Assembly: GCA_963734395.1 (NCBI GenBank) | Contig: CAVTGY010000003.1 | Coordinates: 620,001-684,000 of the forward strand | Length of the DNA stretch: 64,000 nucleotides | DNA from: Bog-756 sp963734395 | Lineage (GTDB): Bacteria; Actinomycetota; Acidimicrobiia; Acidimicrobiales; RAAP-2 | Direction of reading: 5' to 3' | Shown here: in pieces, positions 18,507 to 27,705 of the stretch | How the letters are laid out: the number at the start of each line of letters is the position of its first letter | Numbering within the stretch: position 1 is the first letter of the stretch | Notes under the pieces: generated by a model | Seen by the model: only the letters and a program-made list of their open reading frames with translations | Told to the model about the DNA's origin: nothing | Database searches by the model: none | Translations under genes and position numbers: made by a program

Positions 18507-19787
18507 ATGACTACCGACGATCTGATTCTCGTGTCCGTCGACGACCACGTCGTGGAGCCACCGGACATGTTCGCGGGGCACATTCCGGACAAGTACCGAG
18601 ACCAGGCGCCGAAGGTGATCACCAAGCCGGATGGCACCGACGCATGGGTATTCGAGGGCCAGGAGGCGACCAATGTCGGCTTGAATGCGGTGGCTGGCCG
18701 TCCTCCTGACGAATACGGCGTCGAGCCGACCCGCTTCAGCGAGATGCGACCCGGGTGCTTCGACATCCACGAACGGATCCGAGACATGAACGCGAACGGC
18801 GTGCTGGCGTCGATGAACTTCCCCTCTTACCCGCAGTTCTGTGGCCAGTACTTCGCCCGTGCCGATGACAAGTGCCTCGCCCTTGCCGTGTTACAGGCAT
18901 ACAACGACTGGCACATCGACGAGTGGTGCGGAACGTATCCGGGGCGGATGATCCCCCTTGCGCTACCCCCGATTTGGGACGTCGACCAGATGGCGGCCGA
19001 AGTGCACCGGGTGTCCGGGAAGGGCTGCCACGCGGTCACCTTTTCTGAGAACCCCGAGAAGCTTGGTTACCCCTCAATCCACAACGAGCACTGGGATCCG
19101 TTCTGGAAGGCGTGCAGCGAAGAGAACACGATCGTTTGTCTGCACATCGGCTCGTCCTCACAAGTGGTGGTGACCTCGATCGAGGCACCGGTGGACACCC
19201 TGGTCACCTTGCAGCCGATCAATATCGTGCAGGCCGCCGCCGACCTGGTGTGGTCCCCTCTGCTACGCAAGTTTCCTGATCTGACTTTTGCCCTGAGCGA
19301 AGGTGGTATCGGATGGATTCCTTACTTCCTCGAACGGATCGACGCCGTCTACCAGAACCACCGGGCATGGACGCACCAGGATTTCGGCGACAAACTTCCC
19401 AGCGAGGTCTTCCTCGAGCGCATCGTGACCTGCTTCATCGACGATGGGTTCGGCATCGCCTCGCGCGACCGCCTCAATGTGGACATGATCACGTGGGAGT
19501 GTGACTACCCGCATTCCGACTCCACGTGGCCGACGGGCCCAGAGAGGCTCGCCGGCGATCTCGGCGGTGTCTCGGCCGAGGACATCGCCAAGATCACCCA
19601 CGAGAACGCGCTGCGCCTCTTCTCGTTCGACGCCTTTGGTCACCTGCCCAAACGGGAAGCAACAGTAGGCGCACTTCGCGCCCAGGCCACCGACGTGGAC
19701 CTCGGGTACCGTTCATCCGCCCGACTCAAGAAGGAAGGCACCGACACCGTGAGCGTGCTGCAACTGGTCACCGGCCTTCCGTCGTGA
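18507..19787 (+). CDS. Metal-dependent amidohydrolase family 2 protein (ACMSD-like), paralogue A
   Basis: 426-aa amidohydrolase-superfamily TIM-barrel protein. It begins LILVSVDDHVVEPPDMF, where the aspartate-histidine replaces the usual HxH, as in family 2. It continues with ASMNFPSYPQFCGQYF, LALSEGGIGWIPYFLERID and WECDYPHSDSTWP, the last carrying the metal-binding aspartate. Such proteins perform decarboxylation or C-C/C-N hydrolysis. It is strikingly similar along its whole length to the protein at 27706-29007, so the two arose by duplication. It sits directly after a P450 and before a lipoprotein binding protein. Confidence 0.85.
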   Translation: MTTDDLILVSVDDHVVEPPDMFAGHIPDKYRDQAPKVITKPDGTDAWVFEGQEATNVGLNAVAGRPPDEYGVEPTRFSEMRPGCFDIHERIRDMNANGVLASMNFPSYPQFCGQYFARADDKCLALAVLQAYNDWHIDEWCGTYPGRMIPLALPPIWDVDQMAAEVHRVSGKGCHAVTFSENPEKLGYPSIHNEHWDPFWKACSEENTIVCLHIGSSSQVVVTSIEAPVDTLVTLQPINIVQAAADLVWSPLLRKFPDLTFALSEGGIGWIPYFLERIDAVYQNHRAWTHQDFGDKLPSEVFLERIVTCFIDDGFGIASRDRLNVDMITWECDYPHSDSTWPTGPERLAGDLGGVSAEDIAKITHENALRLFSFDAFGHLPKREATVGALRAQATDVDLGYRSSARLKKEGTDTVSVLQLVTGLPS

Positions 19788-19878
19788 CCGCGCCGCCCAC
19801 TGGTCGTTGAAGGACCCACACAACCCCTATGTCGATCGATCTGCCAATCTGCACACCACCTATGGGAGGAACTGGATC

Positions 19879-21135
19879 ATGCGTTCTCGCGGCCTGAAGA
19901 CGTCACTGCTGGTTGCTGCAGGGATTGGCTTGCTGAGCACGGCATCGTGCTCCAGCTCGTCTCAGGCATCCTCGGCTCAGGGCTCGCCGGCAGGGTCGCC
20001 TCTGACCATCGCCTATGTCACGTCGCTCACCGGGGTCGCGGCCGGGCAGTACGCCGGTTCGCAGGCAGGGTTCTTGGCGAGGATCGATCTTCAGAATTCA
20101 ATGGGCGGCGTGAACGGGCACAAGCTGGTTCCACTGGTGCTCGACGACCAGACCAGCCCGAGCACGATCGTGACGGCAATCCAGCTCGCTCTCTCAAAGG
20201 GCGTGATCGGCATCGTCTCGGGTAGTGAGCTCTTCTTCCTCGCAGCGAAATACCCGAACCAGGCCGGCGTTCCTGTCACCGGCTCGTTCTCGGACGGCCC
20301 TGAGTGGGGTGAACAGCCCTATACGAACATGTTCTCATCCGACCACGGGAGTGTTGATCCCAAGTACCCGGTCAACACGCTGATCGGTTCATTCATCAAG
20401 CAACACGGGGGCACCGTCATCGGAACCTATGGCTACAGCATTTCCCCCCAGTCCACCTCATCGACGATCGGAAACGCGCGTTCGTTCCAACTGGCGGGAG
20501 GCAAGGTCGGAGTCGTGGACACATCGATTCCCCTAGGTGGAACCGACTTCACCTCGGCGGCACTCGTCGCCAAACAGAAGAATGTGGACTCGATTTTTCC
20601 CAGCCTGCAGAACAGTTCGAACTTCGCGCTCGACACGGCCTTTGTGCAAGCCGGCGTCAAGCTCAAGGTCGCGTTGTTCGTCACCGGCTATGAACCTGAT
20701 GTCATCAACTCACCCAGCTGGTCGGCATTGCAGGGAGCATATTTCTTCAGCATTTTCCGTCCCTTCTCGCTCCCCAATGCTGGTACCGAGCAGATGGCGG
20801 CGGCAATGCAAAAATACGCCGGCTTCACCAAGAACCAGTTCCCGAACTTCGGCGAATCCGAATCGTGGGTCGGCGCCGACCTCATGATCAAGGGAATTGA
20901 AGGCGCCGGATCCAACCCCACCCACGCGTCAGTCGTCAAAAGCCTGCGGAGCATCACCGCCTACAACGCAGATGGACTTCTGCCCACAACGATCGACTAC
21001 TCGACGATCTTCGGTCATGATTCCCCGGATTGCGCGTGGGCCCTGCAAGTACGCCACTCGGGCTTCGTTCCCCTGTCGGCTCAACCGATCTGTGGGCACG
21101 ACGTTCCGGGAACCAGCACTGCCAATGCCTCGTAG
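19879..21135 (+). CDS. ABC transporter substrate-binding lipoprotein
   Basis: About 418-aa extracellular solute-binding protein of the branched-chain amino-acid type. ATG 19879 is chosen because GGGAGGA lies 8 nt upstream and a lipoprotein signal follows: MRSRGLKTSLLVAAGIGLLS then TASC, giving a lipidated Cys near residue 24, then a serine-rich linker. Domain features: IAYVTSLTGVAAGQYAG and DDQTSPSTIVTAIQLALSKG. No permease or ATPase gene is adjacent, so it may be an orphan binder or sensor for the catabolic substrate. Codon use seems slightly less GC-biased than its neighbours. Confidence 0.85.
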   Translation: MRSRGLKTSLLVAAGIGLLSTASCSSSSQASSAQGSPAGSPLTIAYVTSLTGVAAGQYAGSQAGFLARIDLQNSMGGVNGHKLVPLVLDDQTSPSTIVTAIQLALSKGVIGIVSGSELFFLAAKYPNQAGVPVTGSFSDGPEWGEQPYTNMFSSDHGSVDPKYPVNTLIGSFIKQHGGTVIGTYGYSISPQSTSSTIGNARSFQLAGGKVGVVDTSIPLGGTDFTSAALVAKQKNVDSIFPSLQNSSNFALDTAFVQAGVKLKVALFVTGYEPDVINSPSWSALQGAYFFSIFRPFSLPNAGTEQMAAAMQKYAGFTKNQFPNFGESESWVGADLMIKGIEGAGSNPTHASVVKSLRSITAYNADGLLPTTIDYSTIFGHDSPDCAWALQVRHSGFVPLSAQPICGHDVPGTSTANAS

Positions 21136-21267
21136 TCGACGTATGCCTGTGGGGAGATCTACGTGTGGACTGTCGCCAGCCCTCGAATGGCCGATGAGAC
21201 CGAATCAGTGATGTCCGAGCCGGGCCGGGCGTGCCGGTCCACGGGTGGCAAACGGCCCAACGGTCCT

Positions 21268-21282
21268 GATAACGGTATTCTC
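21268..21282 (+). promoter_or_regulatory. Candidate operator, copy 2 of the 15-nt dyad
   Basis: gataacggtattctc, 77 nt upstream of the Rieske oxygenase start. It is followed by an AT-rich run (ctttttaaaag) that is unusual for this region and is probably part of the promoter or leader. Confidence 0.55.
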
Positions 21283-21359
21283 TTTTTAAAAGATCGGTGA
21301 TATCGTAAGCGGACCGTTCCGACAGATCGTGAGCCAACTTGCCCAACAGGAGGAACCAC

Positions 21360-22652
21360 ATGGCGCACTTCCCGAAGCCAGCCGAGGGCAGCTGGACGCA
21401 GCATTACCCGGAGTTGGGTACGAGCCCGGTCAGCTACGACGACTCCATCTCGCCCGAAATCTACGAGCTCGAACGCAAGGCCATCTTCTCGAGGACGTGG
21501 CTCAATGTCGGTCGGGTGGAGCAGGTGCCCCGTGCCGGTCGCTACTTCACCAAGGAGCTCCAGTGCGCAGGCACTTCGGTGATCATCGTCCGTGAGAAGG
21601 ACGGGGGCGTGCGCGGGTTCCACAACATCTGCCGGCACCGTGGCAACAAGTTGGTGTGGAACGACTACCCCAACCAGGAGACCAGCGGTACCTGCCGGCA
21701 GTTCACCTGCAAGTACCACGGCTGGCGGTACGACCTCGACGGTTCGCTCACCTTCGTCCAGCAGGAGACGGAGTTCTTCGACCTCGACAAGGACGACTAC
21801 GGGCTGGTCCCCGTGCAGACCGAGGTGTGGGAGGGGTTCATCTTCGTGAATCTCGACCCGGACAACACCACGTCGGTCAAGGAATACCTGGGTGATCTCG
21901 GTGCCGGGCTCGAGGGGTACCCGTTCGGTGAGATGACTCAGGTGTACAAGTACCGCGCCAACGTCGGAAGCAACTGGAAGCTCTTCATCGACGCCTTCGC
22001 CGAGTTCTACCACGCACCTGTTCTGCACGCGAAGCAGTCCACCAGCGAGGAGTCGCGCAAGCTCCAGGATTTCGGCTTCGAGGCACTGTCGTACGTGGTC
22101 GAAGGGCCGCACGGCATGGTGTCGTCGTGGGGCGGCATGGCTCCGCCCAAGGATCCCTCGATGGTCAAACCGATCGAGAACGTACTGCACAGCGGACTGT
22201 TCGGACCCTGGGACCGGCCCGACATCGTCGGGCTCGACGAGCTGCCCGGGGCCCTCAACCCGGCACGCTCGCCGAACTGGGGTGTCGACTCCTTCGTCTT
22301 CTTTCCCAACTTCATGTTGCTGGTCTGGGCCCCGGGTTGGTACCTCACCTACCACTATTGGCCGACCTCCTACAACTCGCACATTTTCGAGGGCACCCTT
22401 TACTTCGTGCCACCGAAGAACGCCACCGAGCGACTGCGCCAGGAGTTGGCCGCGGTGACGTTCAAGGAGTACGCGCTCCAGGACGGAAACACACTCGAGG
22501 CCACTCAGACCATGATCGAGTCGCGGGCCGTCACCGAGTTCCCGCTCAACGACCAAGAGATCCTCCTCCGCCACTTGCACAAGACGGCACGCCGCTATGT
22601 GGCGAACTACGAAAAATCCGGGACGTCAGTCGACGCACCGGCAATGTCCTGA
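21360..22652 (+). CDS. Rieske non-heme iron oxygenase, alpha subunit
   Basis: 430-aa aromatic-ring-hydroxylating-type oxygenase. The Rieske [2Fe-2S] ligands are Cys91 and His93 (NICRHRGNK) and Cys117 and His120 (FTCKYHGW). The mononuclear-iron site is DAFAEFYHAPVLHAK with His218 and His223. It would hydroxylate an aromatic, steroid or similar ring using electrons from a reductase, plausibly the FAD/[2Fe-2S] protein at 26.6 kb. No beta subunit is adjacent, so a homo-oligomeric alpha-only enzyme is likely. ATG 21360 follows a strong AGGAGG site. The next gene starts 14 nt after its stop. Confidence 0.92.
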   Translation: MAHFPKPAEGSWTQHYPELGTSPVSYDDSISPEIYELERKAIFSRTWLNVGRVEQVPRAGRYFTKELQCAGTSVIIVREKDGGVRGFHNICRHRGNKLVWNDYPNQETSGTCRQFTCKYHGWRYDLDGSLTFVQQETEFFDLDKDDYGLVPVQTEVWEGFIFVNLDPDNTTSVKEYLGDLGAGLEGYPFGEMTQVYKYRANVGSNWKLFIDAFAEFYHAPVLHAKQSTSEESRKLQDFGFEALSYVVEGPHGMVSSWGGMAPPKDPSMVKPIENVLHSGLFGPWDRPDIVGLDELPGALNPARSPNWGVDSFVFFPNFMLLVWAPGWYLTYHYWPTSYNSHIFEGTLYFVPPKNATERLRQELAAVTFKEYALQDGNTLEATQTMIESRAVTEFPLNDQEILLRHLHKTARRYVANYEKSGTSVDAPAMS

Positions 22653-22666
22653 AACGAGCAGCCACC

Positions 22667-22996
22667 ATGACCACCGCACTACCCCCGGAGTTCGCCGACC
22701 TCGAGCCGTTCGCCGGCTGGTGTCTCCCGACCGAGGCGGAGCGCTACGCCAAGCGGCTGGCCAGCTCGATGGACGAGTTGCAGGCGTTCTACGACGCTGC
22801 CTTCCCCCGGCTCGAGGCCATCCTGGCCTACCTCGACTCGTTGGCGCTCGACTCGCTTCCCGACGAGGCGCGCCGGCTGCTGGAGCTGAGCTACTCGCTG
22901 GTGAACGTATCGTTCCCGGTCGAGGTATGGCGGCAGGCCCGGGTGCCGGACAGCGGTGCGGCGAGCATGGATGTCATCGTCGAGCCGGCGGTCTGA
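22667..22996 (+). CDS. Small conserved-looking protein encoded with the Rieske oxygenase
   Basis: 109-aa soluble protein I cannot assign to a family. It is rich in acidic and leucine residues and mostly helical by eye: MTTALPPEFADLEPFAGW, AERYAKRLASSMDELQAFYD, then DEARRLLELSYSLVNVSFPV. No cysteine cluster, signal or membrane segment. The 14-nt spacing after the oxygenase indicates co-expression, so an accessory or assembly role is possible. It is too short and has the wrong pattern for a ring-hydroxylating beta subunit. Confidence 0.7.
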   Translation: MTTALPPEFADLEPFAGWCLPTEAERYAKRLASSMDELQAFYDAAFPRLEAILAYLDSLALDSLPDEARRLLELSYSLVNVSFPVEVWRQARVPDSGAASMDVIVEPAV

Positions 22997-23093
22997 GCCG
23001 ACCGACCTGTCCCGCCACCGGGAGCCGTGGCGTGCCCACCATCCTGTCGGCCGCGGTCCGGTGGACTGCCCTGCGACGAAAGGAACCTGACCC

Positions 23094-24047
23094 GTGCGGA
23101 TCGGTGTGATGGTGGGCCCCGAACGGGGCCGGTACGCCACCAAGGTCGAGCGGATGCTGGCCGACGCCACCTGGGCCGAAAAGGCCGGGTTGGCGTCGTT
23201 GTGGGTCCCGCAGATTCCCGACGATTTCGACGCCCTGACCGCGGCGGCGCTCATCGGCACGGTGACCTCGACCATCGAGATCGGGACCGCGGTGGTCCCG
23301 ATCCAGCCCCGACACCCCATCGCGCTGGCCCACCAGGTCCTGTCCACCCAGGCGGTGTGCGGGGGCCGGCTGACCCTCGGACTCGGCGTGTCGCACCACT
23401 GGATCATCGACGAGATGCTGGGACTCCCCTACGAGCGTCCGGCCGCCGTTATGCGCGACTACCTCGAGGTCCTCGACCCGGCGTTGGCGGGGCCCGGAAT
23501 GGTCGACGTCGAGAACGAGCGGTTCCGGGTCCACAACCCGATGGACATCACCGACATCTCCCCGACTCCGATCATGATCGCCGCCCTCGGGCCGGTGATG
23601 CTGCGTATCGCCGGGGAGCGCACCGACGGCACGATCCTGTGGCTGGCCGATGAGCGAGCCATCGAGACCCACGTCGTCCCGACCATCAACGCCGCCGCAC
23701 ACGACGCCGGGCGCCCGACACCTCGCATCGTGGCCGGGGTGCCCATCTGCCTGTGCGGCGACGACGAAGTGGAGGTGGCGGTGAGCCGGGCCAACCGGGT
23801 GCTCTCCGAGTCCGAGGTGTCGCCCAACTACCAGAAGCTGCTCGACCTCGGGGATGCCCGCACGGTCGGGGACATCCTGGCGGCCGGCAGCGAGGAATCG
23901 ATCAGCAGGCGACTGCAGGCCTTCGCCGATTCCGGGGCGACCGACGTCTCCCTCCGGGTGGTGCCCATCGGCGAGACCCGCGACGACAGGATCCTCTCGT
24001 CCCGGCGCACCCGAGAGTTGGTGGCGTCGTGGGCCGGCTCCATCTGA
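23094..24047 (+). CDS. LLM-class (luciferase-like) F420- or flavin-dependent oxidoreductase
   Basis: 317-aa TIM-barrel oxidoreductase of the bacterial luciferase superfamily. The N-terminus MRIGVMVGPERG, the core LTLGLGVSHHWIIDEMLGLP and the segment DGTILWLADERAIETHVVP fit the F420-dependent subgroup common in actinobacteria. GTG 23094 is the only sensible start. Likely hydride transfer to or from a ketone, alcohol or enoyl substrate. It follows the Rieske/small-protein pair by 97 nt and may be in the same transcript. Confidence 0.85.
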   Translation: MRIGVMVGPERGRYATKVERMLADATWAEKAGLASLWVPQIPDDFDALTAAALIGTVTSTIEIGTAVVPIQPRHPIALAHQVLSTQAVCGGRLTLGLGVSHHWIIDEMLGLPYERPAAVMRDYLEVLDPALAGPGMVDVENERFRVHNPMDITDISPTPIMIAALGPVMLRIAGERTDGTILWLADERAIETHVVPTINAAAHDAGRPTPRIVAGVPICLCGDDEVEVAVSRANRVLSESEVSPNYQKLLDLGDARTVGDILAAGSEESISRRLQAFADSGATDVSLRVVPIGETRDDRILSSRRTRELVASWAGSI

Positions 24048-24099
24048 GCGAACGCTTTCTTCCCCCACCGTCAACGTCGCGTCCGGGGGCTTTGCCGTG

Positions 24100-24130
24100 T
24101 TGACCATGTGTAGGAACAATGATTGATTGT
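24100..24130 (+). promoter_or_regulatory. Possible promoter/operator before the mycofactocin-type SDR
   Basis: TTGACC at 24100-24105 is followed at about 17 nt by a weak -10. A small inverted repeat ACAAT-GATTG-ATTGT (24116-24130) overlaps it and could bind a repressor. Weak evidence. Confidence 0.3.
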
Positions 24131-24153
24131 GCTGTCTGAGAAGAGGAGATTTC

Positions 24154-25020
24154 ATGACGGATCGGCTCGAGGGAAAAGTGGCATTCATCACGGGTGCCGC
24201 CCGCGGTCAGGGCCGGGCGCACGCCGTACGCATGGCCGAAGAGGGAGCCGACATCATCGCAGTGGACATCTGCCACGACATCGACTCGAACCGATACCCC
24301 CTGGCGACACCCGAGGATCTCGCCGAGACAGAGCGCCTGGTCAAAGAGCGCAGTCGCCGGATCCTCGCCCAGCAGGCCGATGTGCGTGAGCGGGCCGAGC
24401 TACGTGATGTGCTTCAGGCCGGCCTCGCCGATTTGGGGCGCCTGGACATCGTCGTGGCCAACGCCGGCATCATGCCGATGACGCCCGCTCCGGCGGATGC
24501 CCAGGACTTTGTCGACGCCACCGACGTCGATCTCATTGGCGTGATGAACACCGTCGCTGTGTCACACAGCGACCTGGAAGACCACGGCTCCATCATCCTC
24601 ACGGGATCCACGGCCGGCATGATCACCGGCGCCACGACGCATCCTTCGTTCGGCCCGGGTGGCGCCGGCTATCAGTGGTCGAAGCAGGTGATGCAGCAAT
24701 ACACCGAGCAGATGGCACTCCACTTGGCCCATCGTTTCATCCGGGTGAATTGCATCCATCCCACCAACTGCAACACCGATCTCCTCCACAACAAGGAGTT
24801 GTACAAGGTGTTCCGGCCCGACCTGGAGGATCCGACCCGAGAGGACGCCGAGTTGACCTTCCCGTTCTTCCAGGCCATGCCGATCCCGTGGGTGGAGCCG
24901 GAAGACATCGCCAACCTCGCGGTGTTCCTGGCGTCTGAGGAGTCGAGGTACATCACCGGCCAGCAGATCCGAGTCGACGGGGGTTCACTCCTCAAGTGGG
25001 CGGGCGGGATGCCCTCCTAG
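24154..25020 (+). CDS. Mycofactocin-coupled SDR family oxidoreductase
   Basis: 288-aa SDR. The N-terminal signature KVAFITGAARGQGRAHAVRM, the insert after strand 2 (DICHDIDSNRYPLATPEDL) and the C-terminal ITGQQIRVDGGSLLK are characteristic of the mycofactocin-associated subgroup, which holds NAD(H) tightly and passes electrons to the peptide-derived redox carrier mycofactocin. Active site GYQWSKQVMQQYT (YxxxK). ATG 24154 is preceded by AGAGGAG. No mycofactocin biosynthesis genes occur here; they would be elsewhere in the genome. It may oxidise an alcohol formed by the upstream oxygenases. Confidence 0.85.
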   Translation: MTDRLEGKVAFITGAARGQGRAHAVRMAEEGADIIAVDICHDIDSNRYPLATPEDLAETERLVKERSRRILAQQADVRERAELRDVLQAGLADLGRLDIVVANAGIMPMTPAPADAQDFVDATDVDLIGVMNTVAVSHSDLEDHGSIILTGSTAGMITGATTHPSFGPGGAGYQWSKQVMQQYTEQMALHLAHRFIRVNCIHPTNCNTDLLHNKELYKVFRPDLEDPTREDAELTFPFFQAMPIPWVEPEDIANLAVFLASEESRYITGQQIRVDGGSLLKWAGGMPS

Positions 25021-25050
25021 GCCACCACTTTCAGTTCACGGGTCACTCCG

Positions 25051-26308
25051 CTACCCGACGGTGTCGTTGCGGAAGACCTCACCACCCTTCATCACGAAGC
25101 AGACCGACTCGGTCATGGTGATGTCGGCCAGTGGATCGCCGGGCACGGCGATGATGTCGGCCAACAGCCCCTCGGTAAGGCGTCCCCGGTCTTCGACCTC
25201 GATCAGCTCGGCGGCCACCGTGGTGGCGGCACGGATGGCCTGTGCCGGGGTCATCCCCCGGTCGACCAGCGCGACCAGCTCCTTGGCGTTACGGCCGTGC
25301 GGAATGGCCGGAGCGTCGGATCCGCAGGCGATACGGGCCCCTCGTTTTATGGCGTTGGAGATGGTCTGCCTGGCCCGGGGGAAGACCTCGGCCGCCTTGG
25401 CCTGGAGCTCGGGCGCGGCGTGGGACACGTCCATGCCGTCGGCGAGGTAGGTGGTGGCGACCAGAAACGTGCCCTGCTCGACCATCAGGTCCAGCGTCTC
25501 GTCGCTCATCAGCGAACCGTGCTCGAGGCAGTCGATGCCGCACTCGATGGCCACACGCGCCGCCTCATCGCCGTGGCAGTGGGCGGCCACCCGCAGACCG
25601 GCCCGATGGGCCTCGTCGACGATCGCCTCGAGTTCCTCGGTGGAGTACTGCCGGGCACCGGCCGGGCCGGTATGTGACATCACGCCACCCGATGCGCTGA
25701 CCTTGATGACCCGGGCGCCGTACTTGATCTGGTAGCGGACGGCATGGCGGACTTCGGCCACTCCGTTGGCGATCCCCTCCTCCACGGTCAGCGGAAGGAC
25801 ATGGGGTGCGTAGGCCTGGAACATGGTCGGGTCGAGGTGGCCGCCGGTCGGGCTGATGGCGTGACCGGCGGGGACGATGCCGCGGACCCTCGAGCCATCC
25901 CCTGTCGATGGCTGTCATCAGGGCGACGTCGAGGAGCATCCCGCCGGTCTGCACGAAGAGCCCGAGGTTGCGCACGGTGGTGAATCCCGCCCGCAGCGTC
26001 CGGCGGGCGTTGGTTGCGCCGCGGAGTGTCTTCATCGCCGGGTCCTCCTGAAGGGGGACCAGCGGGCTGGCGTGGTTGGGTCCTCCCATCACCAGGTTGA
26101 CCTCCATGTCCATCAGCCCGGGGAGCATGGTCACCTCGCCGAGGTCGACGGTGGCGACGCCGGCGGGGACCGAAGACGGCGACACCTCGGTGATGCGGCC
26201 ACCCTCGACGATGAGGCTCCCCGGCTCGACCAAAGCGTCACCCGTGGCGTCGAGCATCCGGGCGCCGGCCAGGTGGACGGGGGGCTGAGGGGTGCGGCTG
26301 CGTGCCAT
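25051..26308 (-). CDS. Metal-dependent amidohydrolase (imidazolonepropionase/Xaa-Pro dipeptidase-like), apparent frameshift
   Basis: About 418-aa amidohydrolase with the N-terminal beta-sandwich (IVEGGRITEVSPSSVPAG) and TIM barrel. Barrel metal residues are visible at AAHCHGDEAARVA, DCLEHGSLMSDETL and CGSDAPAIPHG. Notably the first strand reads LPGLMDMEVNL where most relatives have a metal-binding HxH. The frame moves by one base near 25888; ARTs of both halves join as GWLEGPR then IVPAGHAISPTGG after removing one base, so an insertion error is likely. It is divergent from the reductase gene, with an operator-like dyad between them. Confidence 0.8.
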
Positions 26309-26479
26309 GTCGGGCTCCTTGGCGGTGGCAGGAGCGTTTGCGTCCCTGCGCTACGGGGTTTCCTGAGAGTGCGATCGACGTTACCGTAGGTGCCGATCGC
26401 CATCGGCGGCCGTGCGGGTAGGCTCCGTCGCCACTCGCCACTCCTGTGGACCCGTCCCTGCCGCCGCCCCAGAAATCGA

Positions 26480-26496
26480 TGAGAACGAGATTCTCA
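26480..26496 (+). promoter_or_regulatory. Candidate operator, copy 3 of the dyad (perfect palindrome)
   Basis: TGAGAA-CGAGA-TTCTCA, a perfect 6-bp inverted repeat with a 5-nt centre; the 15-nt core gagaacgagattctc occupies 26481-26495. It lies 56 nt upstream of the reductase start and 172 nt from the divergent amidohydrolase start. Confidence 0.6.
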
Positions 26497-26551
26497 ATCG
26501 GCTGCTAGCGTCGGAACGGTGAGGGTGGTGAGGGCGCAGTGAGGGTCGAGC

Positions 26552-27637
26552 GTGCGCCCGGTGCCCCGAGTGGTCAGCAAGAGCGCGGTGGCTGACCCCG
26601 ACGGCGTGGCCCGACGCCACGCCTTCCACCCTCTGGCGGTCAAGCAGGTCATCGAGGAGACCGACGACACCCGCTCGTTCGTGCTCGACGTCCCCGGCGA
26701 CCTCACCGATGTGTACGGCTACCGGCCGGGGCAGTTCTGCACCTTCCGGGTGCGGATCGGCGCCGGCGAGTACTTCCGCTGCTATTCCATGTCGAGCGCC
26801 CCCGAGACCGACGGTGACCTGGCCGTCACGGTCAAGCGGGTCCCCGGCGGCACGGTGTCCAACTGGTTCAACGATCAGGTGTCGGTCGGCGCTCTGGTCG
26901 ACACGTCCCCGCCGGCCGGCGCATTCTGCCTTCAGGCGACCGATCGACCGATCGTCGGGTTCTGCGGCGGCAGCGGCATCACGCCGGTGATCTCGCTGGC
27001 CAAGAGCGCACTGGCCTCGACCGGGCGCTCGATCCGGCTTCTCTACGCCAGTCGGGCACCCGATTCGGTCATTTTCGACGAGGCGCTACGCCGCCTCGAG
27101 TCGCAGCGTCCGGACCAGCTGTCGGTACGCCGGCACTTCGATTCGGTCAGCGGGTTCCCCGGACCTGAGGCCGTCCTCGGTGTGGTCGGAGGCGAGCTCG
27201 ACGCCGACTTCTACTTGTGTGGCCCGGGTGCGTTCATGGAGATGGTCGAAGAGACCCTGCTCTGCGCAGGGGCGGCACCCGAGGCGATCCTGATCGAGCG
27301 GTTCGTGACCCCGGATCCGGGGGAGCTGCCATCCGCTTCGACCGCCGACGCCCCGGTGCCGGCGACCATCTCGCTGCAGCTGCAGGGACGCCGGCACGAG
27401 ATCGCCTATCACGCCGGGGACACCGTGCTCGAGACCGCCCGTCGGGCCAACCTCCCGGCGCCCTACTCGTGCGAGGCGGGCAGTTGCGCCACCTGCATGG
27501 CGCTCCTCCACGAGGGGACGGTGGCCATGCGGGTGAACAACGCCCTGACCCCGGACGAGGTGGAGGAGGGCTGGGTCCTCACTTGCCAGTCGGTGCCGAC
27601 CAGCCCGTCGCTGCGGATCGAGTACGAGCAGCTCTGA
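26552..27637 (+). CDS. Oxygenase reductase: FAD/NAD(P) reductase fused to C-terminal [2Fe-2S] ferredoxin (KshB/PaaE type)
   Basis: 361-aa electron-transfer flavoprotein. FAD-binding motif RCYSMSSAP (76-84), NAD(P)-binding GGSGITPVISLAKSAL (139-154) and CGPGAFMEMV, then a plant-type [2Fe-2S] domain with Cys307, Cys312, Cys315 (SCEAGSCATC) and Cys345. The FNR-then-ferredoxin order is that of KshB, the reductase of 3-ketosteroid 9-alpha-hydroxylase, and PaaE. It is the obvious electron donor for the Rieske oxygenase 4 kb upstream, and both carry the same operator-like dyad. Start GTG 26552 with GAGGG just before it; a GTG 9 nt later is possible. Confidence 0.9.
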   Translation: MRPVPRVVSKSAVADPDGVARRHAFHPLAVKQVIEETDDTRSFVLDVPGDLTDVYGYRPGQFCTFRVRIGAGEYFRCYSMSSAPETDGDLAVTVKRVPGGTVSNWFNDQVSVGALVDTSPPAGAFCLQATDRPIVGFCGGSGITPVISLAKSALASTGRSIRLLYASRAPDSVIFDEALRRLESQRPDQLSVRRHFDSVSGFPGPEAVLGVVGGELDADFYLCGPGAFMEMVEETLLCAGAAPEAILIERFVTPDPGELPSASTADAPVPATISLQLQGRRHEIAYHAGDTVLETARRANLPAPYSCEAGSCATCMALLHEGTVAMRVNNALTPDEVEEGWVLTCQSVPTSPSLRIEYEQL

Positions 27638-27681
27638 CCGGGTTACGGGAGCCGCTCCGGTGAGGTAGGTTCTACACCAGC

Positions 27682-27696
27682 GATAATCAGATTCTC
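27682..27696 (+). promoter_or_regulatory. Candidate operator, copy 4 of the 15-nt dyad
   Basis: gataatcagattctc ends 9 nt before the GTG start at 27706 and directly abuts the GGAGG ribosome site. This is very close for an operator and suggests a short leader or a repressor acting just downstream of the promoter. Confidence 0.55.
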
Positions 27697-27705
27697 GGAG
27701 GCGAC

